Positions 1-11,282 are shown, counted from the first letter of the stretch. The stretch: DNA of 64,000 bases from Nocardioides marinisabuli (GCF_013466785.1 NZ_CP059163.1:868001-932000); one strand, 5' to 3'. Translations and numbers: made by a program. Notes: generated by a model not told the origin, from the sequence alone.

Positions 1-11
1 GAGGTACCCCC

Positions 12-281
12 ATGACCCGCCACGACGACCCAGGCGCCGGCGAGACCGGCCGGCACCGCCAGCACCACGACCGACCGCCCGCCGACCACGTGCGCGGCGA
101 CCATCCCGTCGGGGCCAGCACCGACCCGTCGATGGGCTTCGGCACCTCCCCGGAGGACCGGCTGCACCTGCCCGAGACACCGCTCGACGCCGGCAGCCGC
201 ACCGGCAGCACGCTGTGGCTGGTGCTCACGCTCGCCCTGGTGGCGGCGCTGGTGGCCGCACTGGTCATCGCCCTGCTGTGA
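12..281 (+). CDS. Small tail-anchored membrane protein, unknown function
   Basis: This gene encodes 89 residues. The N-terminal two thirds are polar and rich in His, Asp and Arg. Residues about 66-89 form a single very hydrophobic segment of Leu, Val and Ala that ends the protein. The polar part should therefore be cytoplasmic with a C-terminal membrane anchor. An AGG-containing ribosome site (GAGGTACCCCC) precedes the ATG. I do not recognise the family and see no catalytic motif. It is convergent with coxG, and a strong hairpin separates the two genes. The intact reading frame and the clear membrane segment support a real gene, but no function can be assigned. Confidence 0.6.
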   Translation: MTRHDDPGAGETGRHRQHHDRPPADHVRGDHPVGASTDPSMGFGTSPEDRLHLPETPLDAGSRTGSTLWLVLTLALVAALVAALVIALL

Positions 282-282
282 G

Positions 283-320
283 CCGACCCCCGTGCGGCCG
301 ATCGGTCGCACGGGGGTCGG
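283..320. terminator. Bidirectional hairpin between convergent genes
   Basis: A perfect 14-bp stem (CCGACCCCCGTGCG and its complement) encloses a 10-nt loop that is itself nearly palindromic. It sits between the ends of the small membrane protein gene (plus) and coxG (minus). No long T run follows, which is usual in high-GC actinobacteria. Confidence 0.75.
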
Positions 321-345
321 TGGGGCTCGGTCGTGGTCGCGGCCC

Positions 346-1074
346 TCAGCGGCGGCGGTGCGTCACCCACCACACCAGCAGGAGAGCGAGCAGCCCGGCG
401 CCGACCTTCGGGCCGTAGCTGCGCAGCAGCACCGGCAGCACGGTGGAGCCGAGGTCGAGCGCCTCGTCACCGCCGCCCGCCTGCGCGGCCGCGGCCGGTG
501 CCGGCCGGTGCTCACCCGGCCGCGTGGAGGCCGGCGGCGGCTCGGGGGCACCGGGGTCCGCCCCCATGTGCTTCCCGGGCGGCGCCGGTGCCGCGGGCGG
601 CGGCTCGGCCGGCGCCTCGGGCGCCTCGGGCGCGGTCAGGCGCTGCTCGAGACAGCTCACGAACTGGCCCAGCAGCTTGTCGGAGACGTCCTGCATCACC
701 CCCCGCCCGAACTGGGCCGGCTTGCCGGTGATGGCCAGGTCGGTCACCACCTCGACGTCGGTGCGGTCGGCGCCGGCGGCGCTCATCGAGAGCGTCACCT
801 TCGCCCCCGCGGTGCCGTTGCCGCGCTTGTCCTTGCCCTTGGCGTCGACCACGTAGCGGTGGGCAGCGTCGTCCTTCTCCACGAAGGTGCCCGAGCCGGT
901 GTAGAGCAGCGCGATCGGGCCGAGCTTGACCTTGACCGTGCCCTTGAACGTGTCGTCCTCCACCCCGGTCACGGTGGCGCCGGGGAAGCACTCGGCCAGG
1001 GCGCCGATGTCCTGGAAGTGCTCCCAGGTCTCCTCGACGCCGAGCGGGACGCTGAACTCGTGGCGGAGATCCAC
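346..1074 (-). CDS. coxG: CO dehydrogenase subunit G family protein (SRPBCC), membrane anchored
   Basis: The product has 242 residues. An N-terminal SRPBCC/CoxG fold spans about residues 1-145, starting VDLRHEFSVPL and including the FPG motif of the CoxG family. A long Pro/Ala-rich linker follows, and a C-terminal membrane helix (GAGLLALLLVWW) ends in basic residues. CoxG proteins are known to tether aerobic CO dehydrogenase to the membrane and help couple it to the respiratory chain, and the C-terminal anchor fits that role. The GTG start overlaps the coxM stop by one base (TAGTG), so translation is probably coupled. It is the last gene of coxS-coxL-coxM-coxG. Confidence 0.85.
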   Translation of the reverse strand: MDLRHEFSVPLGVEETWEHFQDIGALAECFPGATVTGVEDDTFKGTVKVKLGPIALLYTGSGTFVEKDDAAHRYVVDAKGKDKRGNGTAGAKVTLSMSAAGADRTDVEVVTDLAITGKPAQFGRGVMQDVSDKLLGQFVSCLEQRLTAPEAPEAPAEPPPAAPAPPGKHMGADPGAPEPPPASTRPGEHRPAPAAAAQAGGGDEALDLGSTVLPVLLRSYGPKVGAGLLALLLVWWVTHRRR

Positions 1075-1931
1075 TACGCCCCCGCAGCCGCGAGCACCGC
1101 TCGCCGGGTCAGCACCGTCGCCAGGTGGCGGCGGTAGTCGGCGTCGCCGTTGAGGTCGGAGGGCGGGGTGCAGCCCTCGGCGGCCCGGGAGGCCGCCTCG
1201 CGCACCGCGTCCTCGGTGGCCGGCTGGCCCCGCAGCGCCTCCTCGACCGCGCGCGCCCGCAGCGGCGTGGAGCCCATGTTGGTCAGGCCCACGCGCGCCT
1301 CGGTGATGGTGCCGCTCTCGGCCTTGACCGCGGCGGCGACCGCCACGATCGGCCACTGGTGGGCCACGCGCACGAACTTCTCGTAGTGCGCCCCCCAGCC
1401 GGTGTGCTTGGGCAGCCGGACCTCGGTGAGCAGCTCGTCCTCACCGATGGCGGTCTCGAAGAGGTCGACGAAGAAGTCGTCGGCCTCCACGGTGCGCGTG
1501 GTCCCGCCCTGCCCGGCGATCACGAACTGCGCCCCCAGGGCCAGGGCGGGGGCGCCCAGGTCGCCGGCGGGGTCGGCGTGGGCCAGCGCCCCGCCGAAGG
1601 TGCCGCGGTGACGGATCTGGGCGTCGGCCAGGTGCTCCACGGCGCGCGAGACCAACCCGGCGTGCTCGGCCACCAGCGGGTCGGAGGCCACCACGCTGTG
1701 CGGGGTCATCGCGCCCACGACGATGGCGTCGCCGTCGTCGCGGACCCCGCGCAGCGCCTCGATGCGCCCGAGGTCGATGACCATCTCGGGGGCGTTGAGG
1801 CGCATCCGCAGCACCGGCAGCAGGCTCTGCCCGCCAGCCAGCACCTTGGCGTCGTCACCGTGCTCGGCGAGCGCGGCGAGCGCCTCCTCCACCGAGGTGG
1901 GGGCCAGGTAGTCGAACGGTGCGGGGATCAC
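1074..1931 (-). CDS. coxM: Aerobic CO dehydrogenase-like medium (FAD) subunit
   Basis: The 285-residue product has the molybdopterin dehydrogenase FAD-binding layout. The N-terminal PCMH-type segment contains AGGQSLLPVLRMRL near residue 32 and the second FAD motif RHRGTFGGALAHADPAGD near residue 110. A C-terminal CO dehydrogenase flavoprotein domain follows. It would pass electrons from the [2Fe-2S] subunit to the respiratory chain or another acceptor. Its length fits the family. The GTG start overlaps the coxL stop as GTGA. The order S-L-M is that of form II enzymes; form I is M-S-L. Confidence 0.9.
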   Translation of the reverse strand: MIPAPFDYLAPTSVEEALAALAEHGDDAKVLAGGQSLLPVLRMRLNAPEMVIDLGRIEALRGVRDDGDAIVVGAMTPHSVVASDPLVAEHAGLVSRAVEHLADAQIRHRGTFGGALAHADPAGDLGAPALALGAQFVIAGQGGTTRTVEADDFFVDLFETAIGEDELLTEVRLPKHTGWGAHYEKFVRVAHQWPIVAVAAAVKAESGTITEARVGLTNMGSTPLRARAVEEALRGQPATEDAVREAASRAAEGCTPPSDLNGDADYRRHLATVLTRRAVLAAAGA

Positions 1932-4410
1932 AGCGCGCCTCCGGTGGTGCGGTCGACGGTGCCGTCCATGCCCGTCGAGGGGTCGAAGTGCGGGGCCGCC
2001 GCACCGGTGGTGGGGTCGCTGCCGCCCGCGTCGCGGGCGTGCACCGCCTTCCAGACGCGCTCGGGGGTGCAGGGCATCTGGATGTCCTCGACACCGAGGT
2101 GACGCACGGCGTCGACGACGGCGTTGACCACGGCCGGGGTCGAGGCGATGGTGCCGGCCTCGCCGACCCCCTTGGTGCCCAGCGTGTTGGTGATCGAAGG
2201 CGAGGAGGTGTGGTCGATCTCGAAGGAGATCGTGTCGGCCGCGGTGGGCAGCAGGTAGTCGGTGAACGACCCGGAGACCAGCGTCCCCGCGTCGTCGTAC
2301 ACCGCCTCCTCCCACAGCGCCTGGGCGATGCCCTGCACCAGGCCGCCGTGCACCTGACCCGACACGATGAGCGGGTTGATGATGGTGCCGATGTCGTCGA
2401 CGCAGACGTACTTGCGCATCGTGACCTGGCCGGTCTCGGTGTCGACCTCCATCGCGCACAGGTGGGTGCCGTGCGGGTAGTTGAAGTTCACCGGGTCGTA
2501 GGTGGCGTCGGAGTCGAGCTGCGGCTCGATGCCCTCGGGGTAGTCGTGGGCGGTGAAGACCGCGGTGGAGACCTCGGCGATGCCCACCCCCTGGTCGGTG
2601 CCGCGCACCGAGAACCGGCCGCCGGAGAACTCCAGGTCGTCGACGGAGGCCTCCAGCAGGTGGGCCGCGATCGGCCTGGCCTTCTCGATGACCTTGTCGG
2701 CCGCGCGCACCAGCGCCTCGCCGCCGACGACCAGCGAGCGCGAGCCGTAGGTGTCGAGGCCGCGCTGGGCCACCTGGGTGTCGCCGTGCAGGACCTCGAC
2801 GTCCTCGAAGGGCACCCCGAGCCGGTCGGCGACGATCTGGCTGAAGGCCGTCTCGTGGCCCTGGCCGTGCGCGGAGGCACCGGTGGTGACCTCCACCTTG
2901 CCGGTGGCCAGCATCCGCACGCTGGCGTGCTCCCAGCCGCCGGCGCCGTAGTTGAGCTGACCCAGCACCCGCGAGGGCGCCAGGCCGCACATCTCGGTGA
3001 AGGTCGAGACGCCGATCCCGAGCTGCACCGGGTCGCCCGCCTCGCGGCGGCGCTGCTGCTCGGCGCGCAGCTCGTCGTAGCCGAACATCTCCTTGGCGCG
3101 CGCCGTGGCGGCCTCGTAGTTGCCGGTGTCGTACTCCAGCCCGGCGACGGTGGTGAAGGGGAACTCCTCGTGGCGGATCCAGTTCTTCTCCCGCAGCTCC
3201 AACGGGTCCATGTCGAGCTCGGCGGCCAGCTCGGTCATCAGCCGCTCGATCGCGAAGGTCGCCTCGGGCCGTCCGGCGCCGCGGTAGGCGTCGGTCCAGG
3301 TCTTGTTCGTCAGCACCGTCTGGCAGTTGAACTGGTAGGACGGGAACTTGTAGATCGCGTTGAACATGAACGCGCCCAACACCGGCACGCCGCCTCCGAC
3401 CAGCGAGACGTGGGAGCCGAGGTCGGCGAGGAGCTCGACCTTGAGCCCGGTGACGCTGCCGTCCTTCTCGGCGGCCAGGGTCAGCTTCTGCCACTGGTCA
3501 CGGCCGTGGTGGGCCACCATCAGCGACTCGCTGCGGGTCTCGGTGTACTTCACCGGCTTGCCCAGGCGCCGCGAGATCGCGAAGACCAGCCACTCCTCGG
3601 GCGTGGTCTGCAGCTTGCCGCCGAAGCCGCCACCCACGTCGGGGGCGATGACGCGGATCTTCGACTCGGGCACACCGGTCGTGGCGGCCAGGGCGAAGCG
3701 CAGGATGTGCGGGATCTGGGTCGCCGACCACATGGTGACCTGCTCGCCGGTCGGGTCTACGACCACCGAGCGCGGCTCCATGAAGGCGGGGATCAGCCGC
3801 TGCTGGCGGTACTCGCGCTCGATCACCACGCCGCTCTCGCGGGCCTTGGCGATCGCCTCGTCGACGTCGCCGCCGGTGCCCGCCTCGGCGGAGTCGAACT
3901 TCCAGAACGCCGACTTGTTGGTGCCGAGGTCGGGGTGGGCCAGGACCTCGTCGCGCGCGGCGGCCTTGAGGTCGACGGCGGCCGGCAGCTCGTCGTACTC
4001 GACGTCGACGAGCTGGGCGGCGTCGCGGGCCTCCGCGGCGCTGCGGGCCACGACCACCGCCACGATCTCGCCGGCGAAGCTGACCCGGTCGCTCGGCATC
4101 GGCGGGTGGGCGGGCGCGACCTGGTCGGGCGTGATCGCCCAGGCGTTGATCAGGGTGCCCTGGCTCTCGCCCAGGTCGGCCCCGGTCAGCACGGCGACCA
4201 CGTTGGGCGCCGACTCGGCCTCGCTCTTGTCGATCGAGGTGATGGTGGCGTGCGCGAAGGGGCTGCGCACCATCGCGAGGTGCAGCATGCCGGGCAGCAC
4301 GATGTTGTCGGTCCAGCGGGTGCGGCCGGTGATCAGGCGCTGGTCCTCCTTGCGCCGGCGGTCGCGCCCGATCTCCTTGGCGGCCTCGGCGCCGCGCTCC
4401 TGGGTGGCGG

Positions 4411-4414
<4 letters not shown>
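1928..4414 (-). CDS. coxL: Form II aerobic CO dehydrogenase-like large (molybdenum) subunit
   Basis: The 828-residue product belongs to the xanthine oxidase/CoxL family. The active-site loop starting at residue 376 reads AYRGAGR, the form II signature. Form I CO dehydrogenases carry AYxCSFR with the Cu-binding Cys, which is absent here. Other family motifs are GGGFGGK for cofactor binding, SAHGQGHET in the cofactor region, and [10 protein letters not shown] near the C-terminus, which supplies the catalytic Glu. The GTG start is fixed by a GTGA overlap with coxS. The enzyme is a cytoplasmic (LMS)2-type Mo hydroxylase. CO oxidation is plausible but not assured for form II, and another aldehyde or heterocycle could be the substrate. 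Confidence 0.9.
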
Positions 4415-4893
<479 letters not shown>

Positions 4894-4954
4894 GGACTCT
4901 CCCTTGGTGAGGTCGCTCGCTGGGGTCGCACCGGTGCGCCGCGAACGGCGGGGT

Positions 4955-4968
4955 GTGACCCGGCTCAC
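4955..4968. promoter_or_regulatory. Candidate operator of the GAF regulator upstream of coxS
   Basis: The plus strand reads GTGACCCGGCTCAC, a near-palindrome (GTGASCC/GGSTCAC). A copy identical at 13 of 14 positions lies 24 bp before the regulator gene itself (6258-6271). The shared motif in front of both transcription units suggests the site bound by the locus regulator. Binding is inferred. Confidence 0.5.
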
Positions 4969-4998
4969 GCTAGGAGGGTCCGGTTGGCCGCCGGTTGG

Positions 4999-6234
4999 TC
5001 AGCGGTTGGCAGCGGCCAGGCGGCCCTTGAGCAGCGCCGCGACCGGGTGCGCCAGGGTCCCCGGGGCGGCCAGGCAGGCCTCGACGACCTCGGTGTCGTA
5101 CGGCGCCAGCTCGCTGTAGCGCGCGACGGCCTCGGGCTCGGGGCGGGCCAGCAGCGCCTCGCGCACCGCGACGGCGACGTACTCGCCCATCTCCTGCAGG
5201 GCCGGCGAGTCGGTGCCCGGCAGCAGGTCGCCGCCATAGGCCTCGACGGCCGCGCCGACGTGGCCGCGGCGCAGCAGCGAGAGCACGTGGTCGACGTCGG
5301 TGTGCACGGGCATCTGCAGCCGGTAGGGCCGCGAGGACAGCTGGCCGCCCAGGGCGTGGCGCAGGTGCGAGACCTCCGCCTTGAGCGTCGAGAACGTCAC
5401 CGCGTGGTCGCCGTAGACCATGGCGTGCAGCTGCTCGAGCGAGAGCCCCTGGGGGTGCAGCGCGAGCAGCGCCAGGATCTCGCTCTGGCGGCGGTTGAGC
5501 AGCAGCCGCTGGCCGTCGAAGCGGGTCTCGGCCTGCCCCAGCAGGGTCAGCACCAGCCCGGGGTCGCCGGTCTCCTCGGGGGCCTCGGGCAGCGGGTGGG
5601 CGCTGGCGGGCAGCGCCTGCTCGATCAGGCGCGCCATCACCCGGGCCGTGGCCAGCCCGATGGGGTGGGTGCGGTCCCAGGTGGTGGAGAGGTCGAGCAC
5701 GCCCAGCTGCACCCCGGTGGCGGGGTCGCGCACCGGCGCGGCCCAGCAGACCCAGCTGTGCACGATCGAGGCGTAGTGCTCGGCGCTGAAGACCATCGAG
5801 GGCGTGCCGTGGCGGTTGGCCAGGTCGAGGGCGTTGGTGCCGACCGACTCGTCGTCCCAGCGCCCGCCGGGCACGAAGTTGACCTGCTCGGCCTTGCGCC
5901 GCATCACGCGCCCGCCGTACGTCCACAGCACCCGGGTCTGCGGGTCGGTCACCGCGATCACCAGGTCGCCGTCCTCGGCGGTGCGGCGCAGGTCGCTCTC
6001 GACCCGCTCGACCGCGGTCTGCAGCGGCGAGCCCGACCAGATCGAGGCCGTCTCGGACTCGTCTGCCAGCGGCGCCTCACGCACGTCCGGCGAGACCCGG
6101 GCGCCCGAGCGGGCCCAGCTGCTGAGGATCTCGGGGCGCACCGCGCTCTGCGCACCCTCCCCGTCGACGAACGAGGTCCAGGCGCGCACCGCGTCGACGC
6201 GCCGGGTGTGCAGCTCGGAGCTGGCGGAGCCCAT
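4999..6234 (-). CDS. GAF-domain transcriptional regulator, likely controls the cox genes
   Basis: The product has 411 residues. The first about 220 resemble the N-terminal half of AcoR-type activators, with the SW-R effector region, a GAF domain and the characteristic [16 protein letters not shown] segment. The AAA+ and Fis domains of sigma-54 activators are absent. Instead residues about 240-320 look like a winged helix ([17 protein letters not shown], then [14 protein letters not shown]), followed by a helical tail. It therefore probably acts with the housekeeping sigma factor. It lies 105 bp upstream of coxS on the same strand. The shared near-palindrome before both genes suggests autoregulation plus control of coxSLMG. 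The effector is unknown. Confidence 0.75.
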   Translation of the reverse strand: MGSASSELHTRRVDAVRAWTSFVDGEGAQSAVRPEILSSWARSGARVSPDVREAPLADESETASIWSGSPLQTAVERVESDLRRTAEDGDLVIAVTDPQTRVLWTYGGRVMRRKAEQVNFVPGGRWDDESVGTNALDLANRHGTPSMVFSAEHYASIVHSWVCWAAPVRDPATGVQLGVLDLSTTWDRTHPIGLATARVMARLIEQALPASAHPLPEAPEETGDPGLVLTLLGQAETRFDGQRLLLNRRQSEILALLALHPQGLSLEQLHAMVYGDHAVTFSTLKAEVSHLRHALGGQLSSRPYRLQMPVHTDVDHVLSLLRRGHVGAAVEAYGGDLLPGTDSPALQEMGEYVAVAVREALLARPEPEAVARYSELAPYDTEVVEACLAAPGTLAHPVAALLKGRLAAANR

Positions 6235-6257
6235 GGCGGCACGCTAGCACCGCGGCG

Positions 6258-6271
6258 GTGACCTGGCTCAC
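6258..6271. promoter_or_regulatory. Candidate operator upstream of the GAF regulator gene
   Basis: The plus strand reads GTGACCTGGCTCAC, differing at one position from the site in front of coxS. It ends about 24 bp before the regulator start, a position suited to autoregulation. This is inferred from the shared sequence only. Confidence 0.45.
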
Positions 6272-6297
6272 AGGCTCTTTGCCCGGCCGGCGCCGGC

Positions 6298-7419
6298 TCA
6301 GCCGGCGAGGTGGCGGCGCAGGAACGCGACCGTGCGGCGCATCGAGTCCTCGAAGCGCGGACCGAAGGCGTGGCCCTCGCCCTCGTAGGTCAGCAGGCTG
6401 CTCGACGCCCCGGCGGCGCGCAGCGCGTCGTGGGTGCGCCGCGACCACACCGGCGGGCAGGTGTCGTCGGCGGTGCCGTGGTGGATCTGCACCGGCACCT
6501 CGACCCGGTCGAAGTAGGTGCGCGACGACAGCCCGCGGTAGAAGCCGGGGCGCTCCTGCGGGGTGCCGAAGCGGTCGTAGAACGCCGCGGCGCCCTCGGG
6601 CCGGCTGACCTCGGTGAACTGGCGCAGGTTGTCGACGAACAACGAGCTGACCGGGGCGTGCACGACCGCCGCGTCGACCAGGTCGGGCACCGCGACCAGC
6701 GCGTTGTAGGTGACCCCGCCGCCCATGGAGCGCCCCATCATCGCGAGCCGGTCGGCGTCGACGTACGGCTCGCGCTCCAGCGCCCGCACCGCCCCGATCG
6801 CGTCGCGGGTGTAGACCAGCCGGGTCTCGCGCCCCACGGCGCTGACCGGGTCGGAGCCGGCGTGGCCGCGGTAGTCGGTGTGCAGCACCACGAACCCGTT
6901 GCTGGCCAGCCACTCCTGCTCGCGGCTCATCCCGCGCCCCAGGGTGTAGATCGCCGGGTCGATGTAGCCGTGGTTGAGCACCACCGCCGGGAACGGCCCC
7001 TGCCCCGTCGGCACCAGCAGCTCGCCCGAGACCGTCGCGCCGTCGACGGTGTAGGTCACCGCGTAGCCGGTCCACCGGTCGGTGCCGGCCAGGCGCTGGG
7101 TGCGCACGATCGGCCCGCCCCGCACGTCCTCGCGCATCAGCGCCGGCAGCGACGGGCGGGCGGTGACCGGCGGCAGCTCCTCCGGCGTGATCCTCGCCCC
7201 CGGTGCGGTCGCGGCCGGCGGCTCGGGGGGTGGCTCGGAGTCTGGCTCGGTGGGTGGCTGGGTGGGTGGCTCGGTGGGTGGCTGGGTCGCCGACGCCGTC
7301 GGGGACGCCGCGGGCGACGCGGTCGGCGACGGGCTGCCGGTGCAGGCACCCAGCGCGAGCACGAGCGTCAGGGCCAGCGCGCCGGCGACGGCGTACGACG
7401 GGGGGCGGTGGGGCTGCAC
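6298..7419 (-). CDS. Secreted lipoprotein alpha/beta hydrolase
   Basis: The product has 373 residues. A signal peptide with lipobox LGAC precedes a low-complexity Pro/Thr/Glu linker of about 60 residues. A prolyl-oligopeptidase-like (S9/dienelactone hydrolase type) alpha/beta domain follows. The nucleophile elbow is GRSMGG, the oxyanion-side motif is HGY, a likely acid is the Asp in GTADDTCPP, and the catalytic His is in GHAFGP. The GTG at 7419 was chosen because GAGGAG precedes it at correct spacing and the signal peptide begins there; longer frames run into the repeat cluster. The substrate is unknown (a peptide or ester). It separates the cox structural genes from their maturation genes and may be unrelated to them. 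Confidence 0.75.
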   Translation of the reverse strand: MQPHRPPSYAVAGALALTLVLALGACTGSPSPTASPAASPTASATQPPTEPPTQPPTEPDSEPPPEPPAATAPGARITPEELPPVTARPSLPALMREDVRGGPIVRTQRLAGTDRWTGYAVTYTVDGATVSGELLVPTGQGPFPAVVLNHGYIDPAIYTLGRGMSREQEWLASNGFVVLHTDYRGHAGSDPVSAVGRETRLVYTRDAIGAVRALEREPYVDADRLAMMGRSMGGGVTYNALVAVPDLVDAAVVHAPVSSLFVDNLRQFTEVSRPEGAAAFYDRFGTPQERPGFYRGLSSRTYFDRVEVPVQIHHGTADDTCPPVWSRRTHDALRAAGASSSLLTYEGEGHAFGPRFEDSMRRTVAFLRRHLAG

Positions 7420-7433
7420 GGGTGCTCCTCCTC

Positions 7434-7656
7434 GGCTCGACCTGCCCCCCACTCTCTCCCCTGCCGCCAAGCCGGGGGCGCGAAAGTTTCATCGGGTACC
7501 CGATGGAACTGGCGGCACCCGGCTCGGCCTGCCCCCCACTCTCTCCCCTGCCGCCAAGCCGGGGGGGGGCGAAGTTTCATCGGGTACCCGATGGAACTGG
7601 CGGCACCAGGCTGAACCTTCAGTCGGGTGCCGCGAGTTTCATCGGGTACCCGATGA
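7434..7656. repeat. Cluster of three copies of the palindrome CATCGGGTACCCGATG in a tandem unit
   Basis: The perfect 16-bp palindrome CATCGGGTACCCGATG occurs at 7490-7505, 7578-7593 and 7640-7655. The first two copies lie in an 88-bp tandem duplication that also contains a C-rich block and GCCGCCAAGCCGGGGG. Copies two and three are linked by GCGGCACC and GGTGCCGC, which can pair. The cluster sits between xdhC and the downstream hydrolase gene, both on the minus strand. The same palindrome recurs at 57942-57957, with a one-mismatch copy at 58004-58019. A nine-G run lies at 7561-7569. Confidence 0.85.
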
Positions 7657-7681
7657 ACCTCCACGCGCCGCCGTACGCCGC

Positions 7682-8816
<1,135 letters not shown>

Positions 8817-8824
<8 letters not shown>

Positions 8825-9947
8825 GGGCGATCACCTCGCAGAGCTCGGCGTAGGTCGCCAGGGAGTGCCCGGCGACGAAGTCGTCGACGTGCGGCAGGAC
8901 CGCCAGCACGCCCTGCTGCACCGGCTCGTAGCCGGCCTTGCCGCGGTGCGGGTTGACCCACACCACGCGGTGCGCGACCCGCTGGAGCCGCGCGACCTGC
9001 TCGGCCAGCAGCGCGGGGTCGCCGCGCTCCCAGCCGTCGCTGAAGACCACCACGACCGCGCCGCGGGCGGCACCGCGCCGGCCCCACCGGTCGAGGAACG
9101 CGCCCAGGGACTCGCCCAGCCGGGTGCCGCCCGACCAGTCGGGGACGGTCTCGCCGGCGGCGACCAGGGCCCGGTCGGCCTCGCGCAGCCGCAGCGGCCG
9201 GGTCAGGTGGGTCAGGCGGGTGCCGAGGGTGAAGGTCTCCACCCGCGAGGCGGGCAGCGCGTGGGTCAGCCGGTGGGCGAGGCGCAGCAGCGCGTCTGCG
9301 TACCCGCTCATCGAGCCGGACACGTCGACCAGCAGCACCACCCGGCGCGGGCGCAGGCTGCGTCGCCGCCAGGCGATCTCGGCGGGCTCGCCCATCCGAC
9401 GCAGGCTGGCGCGCACGGTGCGGGCGGCGTCGACGTCGCCGCGGCGCCAGCGCTCGTGGCGCGACGTACGACGCACGGGGGCGCGCACGTGCAGCGAGGC
9501 GAACATGTCGGCCAGGCGGGCCTTCTCGCCGGGGCTCAGCGCGGCCACGTCGCGGTGGCGCAGCACCTCGACGTCGGAGGCCATCGCGCGCACGACCTCC
9601 TCGTCCTCGTCGGCGGCGCCGCCGGCCCCGGCGTCGCTCTCGGGCAGCAGCGCGGGCGCGGGCGCCCCCGCGGGTGCCGGGCGCGAGCGGGGCAGCTCGC
9701 CGCGCGGGTCGAAGAAGGCGGCGAAGACCTGGTCGAAGCGGTCGAGGTCGTCGGGGCCGGCGCACAGCGTGGCCCGCCCGGCCGCCCGTACGGCGACCAC
9801 GTCGCCGAGGCCGACCAGCGCCACCGCGGCCAGGAACGAGGCGCCGCGGTCGTGGGTGACGCCGACCCCCGCGGCGCGCAGCGCGTGGGTGAAGCCCAGC
9901 AGCACCTCGTCGGGCCCGCGGGTCGCGGTGGGCGCCTGGAGGCTCAC
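8817..9947 (-). CDS. VWA domain protein, CoxE type
   Basis: The 376-residue product is a VWA CoxE-like protein. The C-terminal half contains the metal-ion-dependent adhesion motif DVSGSMSGYAD, then SGGTRLGESL and FSDGWERGD. In Oligotropha, CoxE works with the AAA+ ATPase CoxD in maturation of the CO dehydrogenase metal site; this is family knowledge. The GTG start overlaps the MoxR stop as GTGA, so the ATPase and VWA protein are probably made together. The start was chosen from that coupling, because upstream frames only shadow the ATPase gene. Confidence 0.85.
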
Positions 9948-10837
9948 GGGGTCAGCATCCGGTCGAGCGCCTGGCGCACCCGGTCGGCGTCCTCGCGGTA
10001 CTTCACCAGCGCACCCACGGTGCGCGCCGCCGACTCCAGGTCGATCTCGGTGGCGCCCAGGTGGTGCAGCGCGCGGGCCCAGTCGAGGGTCTCGGCCACG
10101 CCCGGCGGCTTCTGCAGGGTGCCGGCGGCGGTGCCGGTGCGCAACTGCTGGACCACGGTCACCACCTGGCGGGCCAGGGCCTCGGACACCTCGGGCGCAC
10201 GGGTGCGCACCACCTCGACCTCGCGCTCCAGGCCCGGGTGGTCGATCCAGTGGTAGAGGCAGCGGCGCTTGAGCGCGTCGTGCAGCTCGCGGGTGCGGTT
10301 GGAGGTCAGCACCACGACCGGCGGGGTCGCGGCCCGCACGGTGCCCAGCTCGGGGATCGAGACCTGGTAGGTCGAGAGCACCTCGAGCAGGAACGCCTCG
10401 AACTCGTCGTCGGCCCGGTCGACCTCGTCGACCAGCAGCACCGCCGGGGCCTGCTGCAGCGCGGCCAGCACCGGGCGGGCGAGCAGGAAGCGCTCGTCGT
10501 ACAGGCTCTTCTCGGCGCCCTCGGCGTCGACGTCGCCGCCGGCCGCCTCGAGCGCGCGCAGGTGCAGCACCTGCCGCGGGAAGTCCCAGTCGTAGAGCGC
10601 CTGGGTGGCGTCGATGCCCTCGTAGCACTGCAGGCGCACCAGCGGCAGGTCGAGGGTGGCCGCCAGCGCCTCGGCCAGGGCGGTCTTCCCGGTGCCGGGC
10701 TCGCCCTCGAGCAGCAGCGGACGCTCCATGCGCAGCGCGAGGAAGACCACCGTGGCCAGGTCGTCGTCGCACAGGTAGCCGGTCTCGCGCAGGCGCGCCG
10801 CGACGGTCGGGGCGTCGGGCACGTCGGGGAGCTCCAT
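9944..10837 (-). CDS. MoxR-family AAA+ ATPase, CoxD type
   Basis: The 297-residue product is a MoxR AAA+ ATPase. Walker A is GEPGTGKT at residues 45-52, Walker B is VLLVDEVDRAD, and sensor 1 is VVLTSNRTRELHDALKRR. Its length and motifs fit the CoxD branch, which unfolds or remodels the apo-enzyme during metal insertion. It is the first gene of the moxR-coxE-xdhC operon. It diverges from the DUF2256/DUF3253 gene across a 60-bp gap that must hold both promoters. Confidence 0.88.
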   Translation of the reverse strand: MELPDVPDAPTVAARLRETGYLCDDDLATVVFLALRMERPLLLEGEPGTGKTALAEALAATLDLPLVRLQCYEGIDATQALYDWDFPRQVLHLRALEAAGGDVDAEGAEKSLYDERFLLARPVLAALQQAPAVLLVDEVDRADDEFEAFLLEVLSTYQVSIPELGTVRAATPPVVVLTSNRTRELHDALKRRCLYHWIDHPGLEREVEVVRTRAPEVSEALARQVVTVVQQLRTGTAAGTLQKPPGVAETLDWARALHHLGATEIDLESAARTVGALVKYREDADRVRQALDRMLTP

Positions 10838-10897
10838 GCGCCCAGGCTAGTCAGCGGGTCGTTGGCGCGCGGTTGGGTGCGTCCGCAGACTGGGGGT

Positions 10898-11281
10898 GTG
10901 ACCCGCACCAGCACCCCCGAGCCCAAGGCCTGCGCCTCGTGCGGGCGCACCATCGAGTGGCGCAAGAAGTGGGAGCGCGACTGGGACCAGGTGCGCTACT
11001 GCTCCACCGCCTGCCGCCGGCACGGCGTCACCGACACCGACCGGGCGCTGGAGGCCAGCATCCTCGACCTGCTCGCCGCCCGGTCGCGCACCGGCACCAT
11101 CTGCCCCTCGGAGGCGGCCCGAGCGGTCGGCGGCGAGGGGGACGGGTGGCGCGAGCTGATGGAGCCCGCGCGGCGCGCCGCGCGACGACTGGTGGCCGCC
11201 GGCGAGGTCGAGGTCACCCAGGGCGGGAAGGTCGTGGACCCCTCGACCGCCAAGGGCCCGATCCGGATCCGTCGCGCCTGA
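10898..11281 (+). CDS. DUF2256 and DUF3253 domain protein
   Basis: The 127-residue product has an N-terminal DUF2256 zinc-ribbon-like motif (CASCGRTIEWRKKW, then VRYCSTACRRHG), giving four Cys. A DUF3253 winged-helix-like domain covers the rest (DRALEASILDLLAAR, then CPSEAARAVGG). This fusion is common in actinobacteria and proteobacteria and has no established function; a nucleic-acid role is possible. The GTG start is the first codon giving a family-like N-terminus. It is convergent with mocA across a large repeat hairpin. Confidence 0.8.
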   Translation: MTRTSTPEPKACASCGRTIEWRKKWERDWDQVRYCSTACRRHGVTDTDRALEASILDLLAARSRTGTICPSEAARAVGGEGDGWRELMEPARRAARRLVAAGEVEVTQGGKVVDPSTAKGPIRIRRA

Positions 11282-11282
11282 G

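Noticed and set aside
292..1137. Long plus-strand frames opposite coxG and coxM
   Set aside because: They are composition shadows. The minus-strand proteins have clear family motifs and stop-start coupling, while the plus frames are Arg/Gly/His-rich without recognisable domains.
7434..7656. CRISPR array
   Set aside because: Only three copies exist, spacing is irregular (88 and 62 bp), the intervening DNA is itself duplicated, and no cas genes are present.
7368..7681. Frames running through the palindrome cluster upstream of the lipoprotein hydrolase
   Set aside because: The peptides (FIGYPM, HRVPDG) merely translate the repeat. The hydrolase has a better start at 7419 with GAGGAG.
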